Shown one piece after another: positions 43,381-51,211 of a stretch of DNA of 53,072 nt (within the stretch, counting starts at the first letter, position 1; each line of letters starts with the position of its first letter). Source of the DNA: JAVBSX01 sp051660685 (GTDB taxonomy: Bacteria > Planctomycetota > Planctomycetia > Pirellulales > Thermoguttaceae); contig JBOFQB010000025.1 in the NCBI GenBank assembly GCA_051660685.1, positions 1-53,072 on the forward strand, given 5' to 3'. Under the pieces are notes generated by a model. The model saw only the letters and a list, made by a program, of their open reading frames with translations. It was not told the DNA's origin and made no database searches. Both the position numbers and the translations under genes were made by a program.

Positions 43381-44739
43381 ATGACCTCGAAAAACATTTT
43401 GGAAACCGTCAACGCCGGCCTTTGTTGCGGTTGCGCCATTTGCTCACAAGTCTGTCCCAAACAGTGTATTTCCATGACGGAAACACCCGGGGGAACTCTT
43501 ACGGCAACCATTAACTTGGCCTTGTGTAGCAACTGCTCGGTATGTCGGAAAGTGTGTGAACCCCTTGCGGTTCGTGCCGCTTTGGAAGAAACGGATCAGA
43601 TTGATCCCTTTAAGGGAAACTGTTTGAAAATCTATCTTGTTCATGCAACCGATCCCACTTTGCGTCTTCATGGTCAAAGTGGAGGAGGGGCAATAGGGCT
43701 TGCCCATTTCCTGCTGAAAACAGACCAAGTTAACGGGGTTGTAACTTCTTTCATGCCCAAAGACGGCTCCTTGCGACCGCTTGCCCGTATTGTTCGCAAT
43801 CCTGACGAATTGGTCGCTTCACAAGGGTCCAAATATGTCCCGATCCCTTGGGGATGTGCGCTGGAAGACATGCGGCAAGACGATTCTCTTGTCGTGATCG
43901 GGCTCCCTTGTCATTTCCAACATCTTCATAGTGCGATACAAACGGTTCGGCCTCATTGGAAAGACAATATCAAACTGAAAGTGAGTTTAATGTGTAACCG
44001 TACCCTGTCTTTTCACATAATTGACTTTCTTTTGAGTACCCAATCGCTCAAACCAGAGGAATGTCTGGATTATACCTTTCGCTCAAAAATCCGAAGTGGT
44101 TGGTTCGGTGAAGGATTGGCCGTTCTTCATTCTGGTCAAGAGATTTACATTCCTGACAAAATTCGATTTGCTAATAAAGATGCCTTTACCCCTCACTTTT
44201 GTCGGCTTTGTTTCGATAAAATGGGTTATTTTTCAGACCTTGTGTGTGGTGATCCTTGTGGTATCAACGAAGACCCGTTGGGACACAGTGTGATTTTGGC
44301 GAGAACCGCATGTGGAGAGGAAGCGATACAGCAAGCGGTCAAAGCGGGGGTTTTGGTTGCGGAAGAGATGGAAGAAGAGCAGGCACGAAAATTTTTGAAT
44401 CATTCGACATCATTTCGGCGACGTATTTGGACGGCGTTTTCAGGTTTTTCGAGGGATTGTGGCGAGATGGTCCCAGATTACGGCGTGAAGCCAAAATGGT
44501 GGAAAGAGTCTAACCGGTTGGAAAAGCAATTGCTTCGTTTACAATGGGAACGGAGTCGTTTTGTGAGTCAAGCGGTTAGCAGGTTGGCAGTGTTGGAAAG
44601 TGTCACCTCCTTCAACGAAGAGGTTCGGAAGTTGAAGAAGCAGATTGAATTTCATGAACGTTGGGGAGTTCGTTCGGTTTTGCGTCGAATACTCTCACGA
44701 ATTGTTCGTGTTTGTAAAAAAATGACGGGAATGAAATGA
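43381..44739 (+). CDS. FrhB-type iron-sulfur oxidoreductase (F420 hydrogenase/dehydrogenase beta-like), 452 aa
   Basis: Two ferredoxin-like [4Fe-4S] motifs at the N-terminus: C15, C16, C18, C21, C25 (CCGCAICSQVC) and C49, C52, C55, C59 (CSNCSVCRKVC). The FrhB-like body follows, with QSGGGAIGLAHFLL, SQGSKYVPIPW and CRLCFDKMGYFSDLVCGDP. Such proteins pass electrons between ferredoxin-like centres and a flavin, and in exopolysaccharide loci a related type acts on sugars or pyruvyl groups. The last 60 residues are a basic helical tail (RRILSRIVRVCKKM). AAAGGAA precedes the ATG. No F420-pathway genes are seen nearby. Confidence 0.88.
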   Translation: MTSKNILETVNAGLCCGCAICSQVCPKQCISMTETPGGTLTATINLALCSNCSVCRKVCEPLAVRAALEETDQIDPFKGNCLKIYLVHATDPTLRLHGQSGGGAIGLAHFLLKTDQVNGVVTSFMPKDGSLRPLARIVRNPDELVASQGSKYVPIPWGCALEDMRQDDSLVVIGLPCHFQHLHSAIQTVRPHWKDNIKLKVSLMCNRTLSFHIIDFLLSTQSLKPEECLDYTFRSKIRSGWFGEGLAVLHSGQEIYIPDKIRFANKDAFTPHFCRLCFDKMGYFSDLVCGDPCGINEDPLGHSVILARTACGEEAIQQAVKAGVLVAEEMEEEQARKFLNHSTSFRRRIWTAFSGFSRDCGEMVPDYGVKPKWWKESNRLEKQLLRLQWERSRFVSQAVSRLAVLESVTSFNEEVRKLKKQIEFHERWGVRSVLRRILSRIVRVCKKMTGMK

Positions 44740-44807
44740 GTCTGACCATGAACCTTGCCGCAAAACGCCAACTGGGGCGAGTTGTGACCGGTTCCGAACC
44801 GCCGTTT

Positions 44808-45017
44808 ATTGTAGCCCGGGGTTGCGGTCGCGTTGCTCCCTTCACCCCGGGCTACAATAGTGTCGTCCCGACGGGACTAGAAAGGGAGGACTTAACATTT
44901 CAAAAAGAACCGACATGAGCATTTCAATACTTGGCATACACCGTTCACGCTTTTTTTGAAGCCAAAAATTAAAGGACCATTTGGTGTTGTGCATATACAA
45001 TAATTTTGGAAATGCTC
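44808..45017. repeat. Family-A repeat followed by an intact family-C element
   Basis: 44808-44890 matches 29200-29272 (TCACCCCGGGCTACAATAG block and GTCCCGACGGGAC). 44917-45017 is a 101-bp family-C element with perfect 9-bp terminal inverted repeats, GAGCATTTC and GAAATGCTC, and partial inner symmetry. Both lie in the gap between convergent genes; no other feature is seen in 44740-45090. Confidence 0.8.
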
Positions 45018-45090
45018 TAATGCGGCTACTTTTCAGCAGACAAAGCACTACCTCTCTTTTTTATTGCTTATTCTTCGTTCTACAATTCCC

Positions 45091-47427
45091 TCATTCTGCT
45101 TCAACGGGTTGCGAAGTCTCTTTCGGCTGCTCTTCACCTGAACCAAATAACCGATTATAGACCTCTTTCGGCAATTCTTTTGTCCGAGAAAACAGTAATT
45201 GTAAATCGTCGGGGCGAGCCTCTTTTGACAAATGTCTGACCGATCCGTCAAAGAGGCCAACTCGAGTTCCGCGATCACTCGTTTTGCCAATTCCCCGCTC
45301 TGACACGCCAATCCCCAAAATAGCATCGTCATACGTTATCTCTGTCGGTTCCATCCAATGAACTGGTTTGGCCCGCTTAACAAGTGCAACCGTGTTGGAC
45401 GCCCCGCAAGTTAGGTCACTAAAGGTTCGTTTTCCTCCCTGATCGTCAAAACCGGCATCTGGTCCCACAATAACGGCGAAATCCGTAATCGGTTCCGATT
45501 TAGGCGGATTGTCCCGACCAATATATTGATATGCCTGTATAATCTCCTTGTGAAACTGCTTGTTGTATTCACTGTCCCAGGGTTCGTCCATTCGGAGTTT
45601 TTGTGCAAGTTTATATCCGTCATCTACAAGATAGGGAAGAATCAATGTTCTCCAACTATGCAGTTTATTCCCGTTTGCGTTGGTCGTAAATGCGGGCGGA
45701 AGTGATCCCCTTGCATCATGATAATTGTGCAACGCAAGGAGTATTTCACGCATACGGAATCCCCCTGAACTGAGTATTAACTTCAGGTCTTTTGAGACCT
45801 GACCGGCCCGAGTGATTTGTTTGTCATATTTATTGAAGTCAAAACCATCTCCCCAATCGGTTTTTTCGTCCAACAGTTTCGCAAAAAACGGAAACAGAGA
45901 GTCCGTGTTTTTCGGGTCTTCCATTTTTCCCTTTTCGTAGACCCTGATGTCTCCTGACCGTTTGGGTGACGATTCCTGTTCTTGCAGATTGGTCTGAAGG
46001 AGAAATTTGCCCGGACATTTTTTTTGGGATACAATTTTACGCAACCATTCTATTTCCTTTTTCTGCTCCTGTTCGTCCAAATCATTGAGCATAACAACCG
46101 TCACGAAATCGAGTTTCAGTTTCTTCTCTTTGAGAAATTCCGTCCAAAAAGCAGCATCCGCAATACCGTGATAATCATCGTTTGGGCCTGTATACGAGAC
46201 CACAACGATTCGGTCGTTTGGAATAATCCATTCAACCGGTTTTCCGCTCAGAAGATCGGTTCCCAACAGTTTTTCCGTTGTTCCATTTGTCGAGACAGCC
46301 GATTGTCCGTCTGATTGGGCAAAAGAAAAAGCGTCCGATTGCCCGTCTGACTCTTGCGTTTTCCCAATCAGGGAGAATTTTAACACGGAACTGAACAGTA
46401 TCAGTCCCAAAATCGGCAGAACCCAACTCAGCAAAATACGTCGTTTCATCTGTACATTCTCCTGTTTCAAAGGGTTAAGGAGTCGATTGACCCGATCCAC
46501 AACATTGATTCGGGCAAAAGACGAAAGATAAAGAGCAAGCGATTCCGTTGAATCATGGACACTCAGAAGTGTTTCAATCAGTTCCTTCAGTCCATTTTCC
46601 CGGTTTTTGTAGGCAAAATCATCACAATTCCATTCTGTTGCTTCTTCCATTTTCCGAAATGCGAACCAGACAATGGGGTTATACCATTGCGCAAAAACCA
46701 ACAGTCGGGCAATTACAAGGAACAGGAAGTCCCGGTTGAGAAAATGGGCCAATTCATGTCGAAGAACGCCAATTCGTTGTTCAGGAGAAAGTTCTTCCCA
46801 AAGTATTTTTGGAAAGAGCAATTTCGGACCCGAGAAGAGCCGAATCAAAGCCGGACCTGATTTGTCCGTCCAAAGAATCGGAATTCGGTTTACCCCGATA
46901 TTATACTCCGACAACAGGGCCGACCATTGTGGATCGAACGTTTTTTCGGCTCGGAAAAATCGCAAATGCAATTGTAAACAGGCAAACCCATATTGAATGA
47001 GCAAGATGCTGAAACCGGCTGACCAGATTAAAAAAATCAGCACAGTTCCCTGTTGGAACCCGTTGAAGATCGAGGTTGAATTCGGCGTTGAAATGGGAAT
47101 CGTCGGCAAAACCATGTTGGATTCGGCAATCTCCTCCTGTTCGGCTTCAAAAAAACCTGGTTCTTGCAATTCGAGGTTCCAAATCGGTTTGAACCGGCTT
47201 CTTCCCGGTTCTGAAAGCGACTGATCGACATTGGGTTGAAACAGCGGAATTGTAACGGTCAGCTGAAAGAAACTGATTCCGACGAGCAGGATGAAAAACC
47301 AACACCAACGATGAACATTCGGGGCGATCATTCGGAACCGTTTGAGAAGTAATGTAAGGGCGGTCCCGGCAATGACAGCGATCAACGCAGCCCGAAAAAT
47401 CGACCAAAGTAATTCATAAGCGGTCAT
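45091..47427 (-). CDS. BlaR1/MecR1-like M56 metalloprotease with thioredoxin-like and DUF1559-type C-terminal domains, 778 aa
   Basis: N-terminal TM helices (residues 5-60, 125-150) surround a cytoplasmic zinc-protease domain with HELAH at 224-228 and the EEATEWNCDDFA helix near 261-272, which is the M56 sensor-protease signature. TM anchor at 331-350. Where BlaR1 carries a penicillin-binding domain, this protein has a thioredoxin-like segment (LLGTDLLSGKPVEWII, about 388-520, lacking CxxC). After that comes a DUF1559/H-X9-DG-type domain (LHNYHDARGSLPPAF, RVGLFDGSVRHLS). The gene is downstream of the BlaI-like repressor. It likely senses an extracytoplasmic signal and inactivates that repressor; the ligand is probably not a beta-lactam. 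Confidence 0.85.
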   Translation of the reverse strand: MTAYELLWSIFRAALIAVIAGTALTLLLKRFRMIAPNVHRWCWFFILLVGISFFQLTVTIPLFQPNVDQSLSEPGRSRFKPIWNLELQEPGFFEAEQEEIAESNMVLPTIPISTPNSTSIFNGFQQGTVLIFLIWSAGFSILLIQYGFACLQLHLRFFRAEKTFDPQWSALLSEYNIGVNRIPILWTDKSGPALIRLFSGPKLLFPKILWEELSPEQRIGVLRHELAHFLNRDFLFLVIARLLVFAQWYNPIVWFAFRKMEEATEWNCDDFAYKNRENGLKELIETLLSVHDSTESLALYLSSFARINVVDRVNRLLNPLKQENVQMKRRILLSWVLPILGLILFSSVLKFSLIGKTQESDGQSDAFSFAQSDGQSAVSTNGTTEKLLGTDLLSGKPVEWIIPNDRIVVVSYTGPNDDYHGIADAAFWTEFLKEKKLKLDFVTVVMLNDLDEQEQKKEIEWLRKIVSQKKCPGKFLLQTNLQEQESSPKRSGDIRVYEKGKMEDPKNTDSLFPFFAKLLDEKTDWGDGFDFNKYDKQITRAGQVSKDLKLILSSGGFRMREILLALHNYHDARGSLPPAFTTNANGNKLHSWRTLILPYLVDDGYKLAQKLRMDEPWDSEYNKQFHKEIIQAYQYIGRDNPPKSEPITDFAVIVGPDAGFDDQGGKRTFSDLTCGASNTVALVKRAKPVHWMEPTEITYDDAILGIGVSERGIGKTSDRGTRVGLFDGSVRHLSKEARPDDLQLLFSRTKELPKEVYNRLFGSGEEQPKETSQPVEAE

Positions 47428-47504
47428 GGAAGTGCCTGTTTTCCTAAAAAAAGTTGATTGGTCCAAGTGCGTCTTTCTTCACTTTTTAACTCTTTCTTTC
47501 ACTC

Positions 47505-47915
47505 TTACTCTTTTACCGTTTTTTCTCCCTCATCTCTCTCTTCCAACTGTTTGAGAATCGATTTCATGGTCGTAATCTCTTCTTGGGTCAAGGATCGTTT
47601 TTCAAACAGATGTAACATGAGCGGGGCAAGATTTTTTCCCGCCAATTCGTCCAACAACTCAAAATACTTCCCTTGAACTTGTTCCCGAACAACGACTGTT
47701 GTGTAAACAGCAGGAAATTCAAGGTTTCTGTGTAACAAACCCTTTTCAACCATACGATTCAATCGTGTCTGAATCGTCGAATATGTTGGCGTTTTTCCTG
47801 TCTGAGCAAGATAAACCTCATACGCTTTGGGAAGCGTGAGTGATTGATATTCCCAAAACAGTTCCAAAATTTCCGCTTCTCCCGGCGATATTTTAACCAA
47901 TGTCGGTTTCATCAT
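47505..47915 (-). CDS. BlaI/MecI/CopY-family transcriptional repressor, 136 aa
   Basis: A winged-helix DNA-binding domain (ISPGEAEILELFWEYQSLTL, PTYSTIQTRLNRMVEKGLLH, residues 5-75) is followed by a dimerisation tail (LLDELAGKNLAPLMLHLFEK). BlaI-type repressors bind dyads and are cleaved after activation of an M56 protease; such a protease gene follows 77 bp downstream. Several in-frame ATGs lie close together (47930, 47921, 47915, 47912). 47915 is chosen because GAGG sits 9 nt before it. A strong dyad overlapping a promoter lies upstream at 47996-48036, pointing to autoregulation. Confidence 0.9.
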   Translation of the reverse strand: MMKPTLVKISPGEAEILELFWEYQSLTLPKAYEVYLAQTGKTPTYSTIQTRLNRMVEKGLLHRNLEFPAVYTTVVVREQVQGKYFELLDELAGKNLAPLMLHLFEKRSLTQEEITTMKSILKQLEERDEGEKTVKE

Positions 47916-47995
47916 CTGCATGTTCCTCATTATCTGACTGTTTGGTCGTTCAAAACAAAAAGGGCAAAATCCCAACGACTCATTGTTTATCATGT

Positions 47996-48036
47996 ATTAC
48001 ATTGTCATACAATACCATACGACAATGTAATGTCAA
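47996..48036 (-). promoter_or_regulatory. BlaI-type operator dyad overlapping the blaI promoter
   Basis: ATTACATTGTC (47996-48006) and GACAATGTAAT (48021-48031) form a perfect 11-bp inverted repeat with a 14-bp spacer. On the minus strand a perfect -35 TTGACA (48036-48031) and TATTGT (48014-48009), spaced 16 bp, fall within the dyad, so a bound repressor would block the promoter. The TACA-type arms are like those of known BlaI/MecI operators. The plus-strand rpiB start lies 164 bp away and could be affected too. Confidence 0.8.
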
Positions 48037-48199
48037 TATTTATTCTGTGATTTTGAGTGTTTTGCAAAAAAACTTTTGGGTCCCTACACAAAAGTGGATA
48101 TTTTTCCTAAAATGGACCGGTTCGACTGTCCCTCTTGGTCTCCGTACACTGTTTTTTCTCTCCGTATACTGTTTTTCAGACCGATTGAAACACTCAATA

Positions 48200-48679
48200 A
48201 TGAAAATATCAATAGGAAGCGATCATCACGGAATGCAAATCCGTCTCCAACTCGCCGAAAGTATTCGTCAACTCGGACATGAGGTTTACGATTATGGACC
48301 AACAACAACCGAAGAAGGTCCGGTCGATTATCCCGATATTGCAGCTCAAGTCGCTCGTGACGTGAGCGAGCAGAAATCAGATCGCGGCATTCTCATCTGC
48401 GGAACCGGAATCGGTATGTGCATTGTCGCTAATAAATTTCCCGGCGTTCGCGCTGCATCCATTGTTGATGAACATATGGCGGAAATGAGTCGGCGACACA
48501 ATGATCTGAACGTCCTTTGTGTTTCAGGTGACATGCTCTCAGGTAAAACAATTGACCAATTAGTTGAGATTTGGCTCACAACCCCCTTTGAAGGAGGTCG
48601 GCACAACCGTCGTCTTGAAAAAATCAAAGAGCTGGAAAAGAAACGGTTGGACGGACAACCTCATTGTCCGTGTTCATAA
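48200..48679 (+). CDS. rpiB: Ribose-5-phosphate isomerase B, 159 aa
   Basis: The RpiB/LacA/LacB fold: MKISIGSDHHG with D8 and H9, the catalytic loop GILICGTGIGM with its Cys base, and NDLNVLCVSGDML are all conserved. The enzyme interconverts ribose 5-phosphate and ribulose 5-phosphate in the cytoplasm. Length is normal. The frame is open upstream to 47900, but the ATG at 48200 gives the canonical start. The gene ends ...CPCS, and the stop is followed by a G-rich repeat. It is divergent from the BlaI-like gene. Confidence 0.95.
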   Translation: MKISIGSDHHGMQIRLQLAESIRQLGHEVYDYGPTTTEEGPVDYPDIAAQVARDVSEQKSDRGILICGTGIGMCIVANKFPGVRAASIVDEHMAEMSRRHNDLNVLCVSGDMLSGKTIDQLVEIWLTTPFEGGRHNRRLEKIKELEKKRLDGQPHCPCS

Positions 48680-48680
48680 T

Positions 48681-48855
48681 GAGGGGATAGAGAATGGGGG
48701 ATAGGGATGAGGGGGGGACTCCTCGCTTTGACCCAACATCCCCGATCATGTGTCGGACTATGTTTTGTGACTTTTTCATTCTCACCTCTCAATTCTCAAT
48801 TCTTCCCCCCTATTCCCCAGTCCCTATCCCCTATCTCCTATACCCTATACTCAAC
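48681..48855. repeat. Composite repeat: G-rich tract, family-D head, C-rich tail up to the fabF start
   Basis: 48681-48718 is G-rich (GGGGGATAGGGATGAGGGG). 48714-48790 is the second family-D head (GGACTCCTCGCTTTGACCC, GATCATGTGTCGGACTATG). 48803-48850 is the C-rich tail that ends just before the FabF-like ATG. The order matches 32169-32345. Confidence 0.8.
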
Positions 48856-48856
48856 C

Positions 48857-50089
48857 ATGCAAGAACGAATTGTGATTACAGGAGTTGGTCTTACTGCTCC
48901 AAATGCCAACAATTTGACCGATTACCGAATTGCCTTGTTAAGCGGAAAAAGTGGCGTCAAACCGTATTCAATCCGTTATTTTGGGGACACTCTTGCCGGA
49001 ATCTGTGATTTTGAGACGACGAAATACCAAAATCGGAAAGACGTTCGTCGGGGGACCCGGGCCGGTTGTATTGCCGTTTATTGCGCCAATGAAGCAATTG
49101 CCGATTCAAAGGTCAATTGGGCGGAAAGGGACAAATCGAGAGTTGGGGTTTACATCGGCATTACCGAACATGGAAATGTCGAGACGGAGAATGAGATTTA
49201 CAACATCAAGCAGTTTGATTATGACTGTAAGATGTGGTCACATCATCATAATCCGCGAACCGTTGCGAACAATCCGGCCGGGGAAGTGACACTGAATCTG
49301 GGAATAACCGGTCCACATTATTGTATTGGAGCCGCATGTGCAGCCGGAAATGCCGGAATTATTCAGGGTGTGCAGCAACTGCAGCTCGGCGAGGTCGATT
49401 TCGCTCTTGCAGGAGGTGTCTCGGAAAGTGTTCAGACGTTTGGTATTTTTGCGGCATTTGCAGCCCAAAATGCCCTTGCAACGAACGAGGAACCAAGTAA
49501 AGCGTCCCGGCCCTTTGACCGGAATCGAAATGGAATCGTTGTTGCAGAAGGAGGTTGCCTTTATGTTCTTGAACGACTTTCGGACGCGAAACAGCGAGGT
49601 GCAAAGATTATTGCCGAAGTTTTGGGATACGGTATGAATTCGGACGCAAGTGATTTTGTTCTGCCAAATCCGGTTCGACAAGCGGAATGTATGGAAAAAG
49701 CACTCAAAAAGGCTCATCTTGCGCCCGAGCAGATTGACATTGTGAATACACATGCAACCGCGACACCTCAAGGAGATGCTCAGGAGATTGAAGCACTTCG
49801 CAAGGTTTTTGCCGGTTCAACGAAGACGTACATCAACAATACGAAAAGTTTCATAGGACATGCAATGGGCGCGGCCGGAGTTCTTGAATTGGCGGGAAAT
49901 CTCCCGGCATTTGAGGATCATATTGTACATCCGACGATCAATTGCGATGATTTGGACCCCGAATGTGAAATAGCGAATTTGGTCGTTGGAGAACCGAAAC
50001 AGTTGGACCGGGTTGACTACATTCTGAACAATTCTTTTGGAATGGTTGGAATCAACTCTGTCCTGATTGTCGGAAAACCCCGAGATTGA
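48857..50089 (+). CDS. fabF: Beta-ketoacyl-ACP synthase (FabF-like KAS II), 410 aa
   Basis: Thiolase-fold condensing enzyme. The catalytic triad is C161 (GAACAAGNAG), H299 (NTHATATPQGD) and H335 (KSFIGHAMGAAG), the C-H-H order of KAS I/II. It elongates acyl-ACP with malonyl-ACP in the cytoplasm. Length is typical. The N-terminal segment (residues 1-60) departs from housekeeping FabF, and no acpP or fabG is adjacent, so it may serve a specialised lipid or polyketide route. The frame is open from 48707; ATG 48857 is chosen for the canonical MQERIVITGVG start. The leader is the C-rich repeat, without an SD. Confidence 0.9.
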   Translation: MQERIVITGVGLTAPNANNLTDYRIALLSGKSGVKPYSIRYFGDTLAGICDFETTKYQNRKDVRRGTRAGCIAVYCANEAIADSKVNWAERDKSRVGVYIGITEHGNVETENEIYNIKQFDYDCKMWSHHHNPRTVANNPAGEVTLNLGITGPHYCIGAACAAGNAGIIQGVQQLQLGEVDFALAGGVSESVQTFGIFAAFAAQNALATNEEPSKASRPFDRNRNGIVVAEGGCLYVLERLSDAKQRGAKIIAEVLGYGMNSDASDFVLPNPVRQAECMEKALKKAHLAPEQIDIVNTHATATPQGDAQEIEALRKVFAGSTKTYINNTKSFIGHAMGAAGVLELAGNLPAFEDHIVHPTINCDDLDPECEIANLVVGEPKQLDRVDYILNNSFGMVGINSVLIVGKPRD

Positions 50090-50159
50090 CACCCAAGTGT
50101 TGTTGTGATGAGAGATGGTTCACGATACAACGCCGATTGCGTTTTTTTCTGAATGATGC

Positions 50160-50219
50160 TGGAAACGGGTTTGGTTTTTCGCTATACTTACGCTCTTGTT
50201 GGGCGATTCTCTGTCGCCC
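50160..50219 (+). promoter_or_regulatory. Promoter and leader hairpin of the DUF1080 gene
   Basis: TGGAAA (50160-50165) and TATACT (50183-50188) are spaced by 17 bp. The leader then contains GGGCGA-TTCTCTG-TCGCCC (50201-50219), a 6-bp perfect stem 37 bp before the ATG. Confidence 0.45.
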
Positions 50220-50256
50220 TTGTTGACCCTCTTTCGCTTTTCTGAAAGGACATATT

Positions 50257-50988
50257 ATGAAAAAGACTTTTTTTCTCGCTCTTCTTTTGATTTGTATTGC
50301 AACGACTTTGACGTTTTCTGCCGAAAAACGGCCCTTTGACGGAAAAAGTCTCAAAGGTTGGAAACCCGTTAGTGCTCGCGCAAAAAATACTTGGATCGTC
50401 GGACGTGCTTCGATTGACAAGGAGGATGATCGGGCAATTGTAGCGCAACCGCTTCTGAAAAAAGACAAACAGTTGGTTGAGGGGGACCTCATCAATTTTG
50501 TTGAGGGGGCTTGGACAGAAGAACCGCGAGGAGGGGTTGACCTTTATTCGGAAGAGAAATACGGCGATTGCACGATTGATCTGGAATTCATGGTCTCGAA
50601 GAATGCAAACAGCGGGGTCTATGTAATGGGAGAGTACGAAGTTCAGATTTTGGACAGTTGGGGACACACAGAAATGACGCAAGGTGATGTCGGGGCCCTT
50701 TATGGTGCAGCTCCTCCGAAAGTCAACGCGTCACTTGAACCGGGAAAATGGCAACACTTGGTCATTGAGTTTATTGCCCCTAAATTTGATAATGACGGAA
50801 ATAAACTTTCTAAAGCCAAATTCGTTAAAATCACTCTTAACGGTCAAGTCGTCCAAGAGAATGTCGAGATGGAACAGCAGACGCCGGGCGGAATTACCGG
50901 ACGTGAATGTCCGAAAGGACCGCTCATGTTCCAAGGAAATCATGGACCGGTTGCATATCGCAACATCAAAATTGTTGAAAAGGATTAA
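50257..50988 (+). CDS. Exported DUF1080 (3-keto-disaccharide hydrolase-like) protein, 243 aa
   Basis: Signal peptide (KKTFFLALLLICIATTLTFS), then a concanavalin-like jelly-roll. Diagnostic DUF1080 motifs are FDGKSLKGWKP, DLYSEEKYGDCTIDLEFMV, NSGVYVMGEYEVQILDSWG, GKWQHLVIEF and PLMFQGNHGPVAYRNIKI. Characterised members cleave 3-keto-glycosides in the periplasm or outside the cell. The C-terminal NHGPVAYRNI is intact and length is normal. Strong SD (AAAGGA). The Tat-exported Gfo/Idh/MocA protein at 5102 is a plausible functional partner, although they are not adjacent. Confidence 0.93.
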   Translation: MKKTFFLALLLICIATTLTFSAEKRPFDGKSLKGWKPVSARAKNTWIVGRASIDKEDDRAIVAQPLLKKDKQLVEGDLINFVEGAWTEEPRGGVDLYSEEKYGDCTIDLEFMVSKNANSGVYVMGEYEVQILDSWGHTEMTQGDVGALYGAAPPKVNASLEPGKWQHLVIEFIAPKFDNDGNKLSKAKFVKITLNGQVVQENVEMEQQTPGGITGRECPKGPLMFQGNHGPVAYRNIKIVEKD

Positions 50989-51155
50989 AACCGTCTGTCA
51001 TTCGAGTTCGGTTGGTCCTTCATAAGCAAATCGGACTCTTGGAGAGGTTGATTCGTTTGTGAAGTTGGACGCAAAGAGTCTGGACGAAACGGGACGCTTG
51101 AGTTTGGGTTTGGGTTCTGTTCCAGACCATTTGCTTGGAAAAAAGTGCAAATTTT

Positions 51156-51189
51156 GCCCATTTTACGGAAATGTTGCCGAAAAATGGGC
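51156..51189. promoter_or_regulatory. Long near-perfect inverted repeat before the GGDEF-like gene
   Basis: GCCCATTTT (51156-51164) pairs with AAAATGGGC (51181-51189). CGG and CCG pair inside after an A-A mismatch, leaving an 8-nt loop. It lies 22 bp upstream of the GTG start. There is no T-tract after it, so a leader structure or operator is more likely than a terminator. Confidence 0.5.
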
Positions 51190-51211
51190 TATCTTCATTG
51201 TAGGGGGTTAG

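Noticed and set aside
47427..47505. Beta-lactam resistance locus
   Set aside because: The protease lacks a penicillin-binding sensor domain and no beta-lactamase or PBP2a gene is adjacent; the family name reflects homology only.
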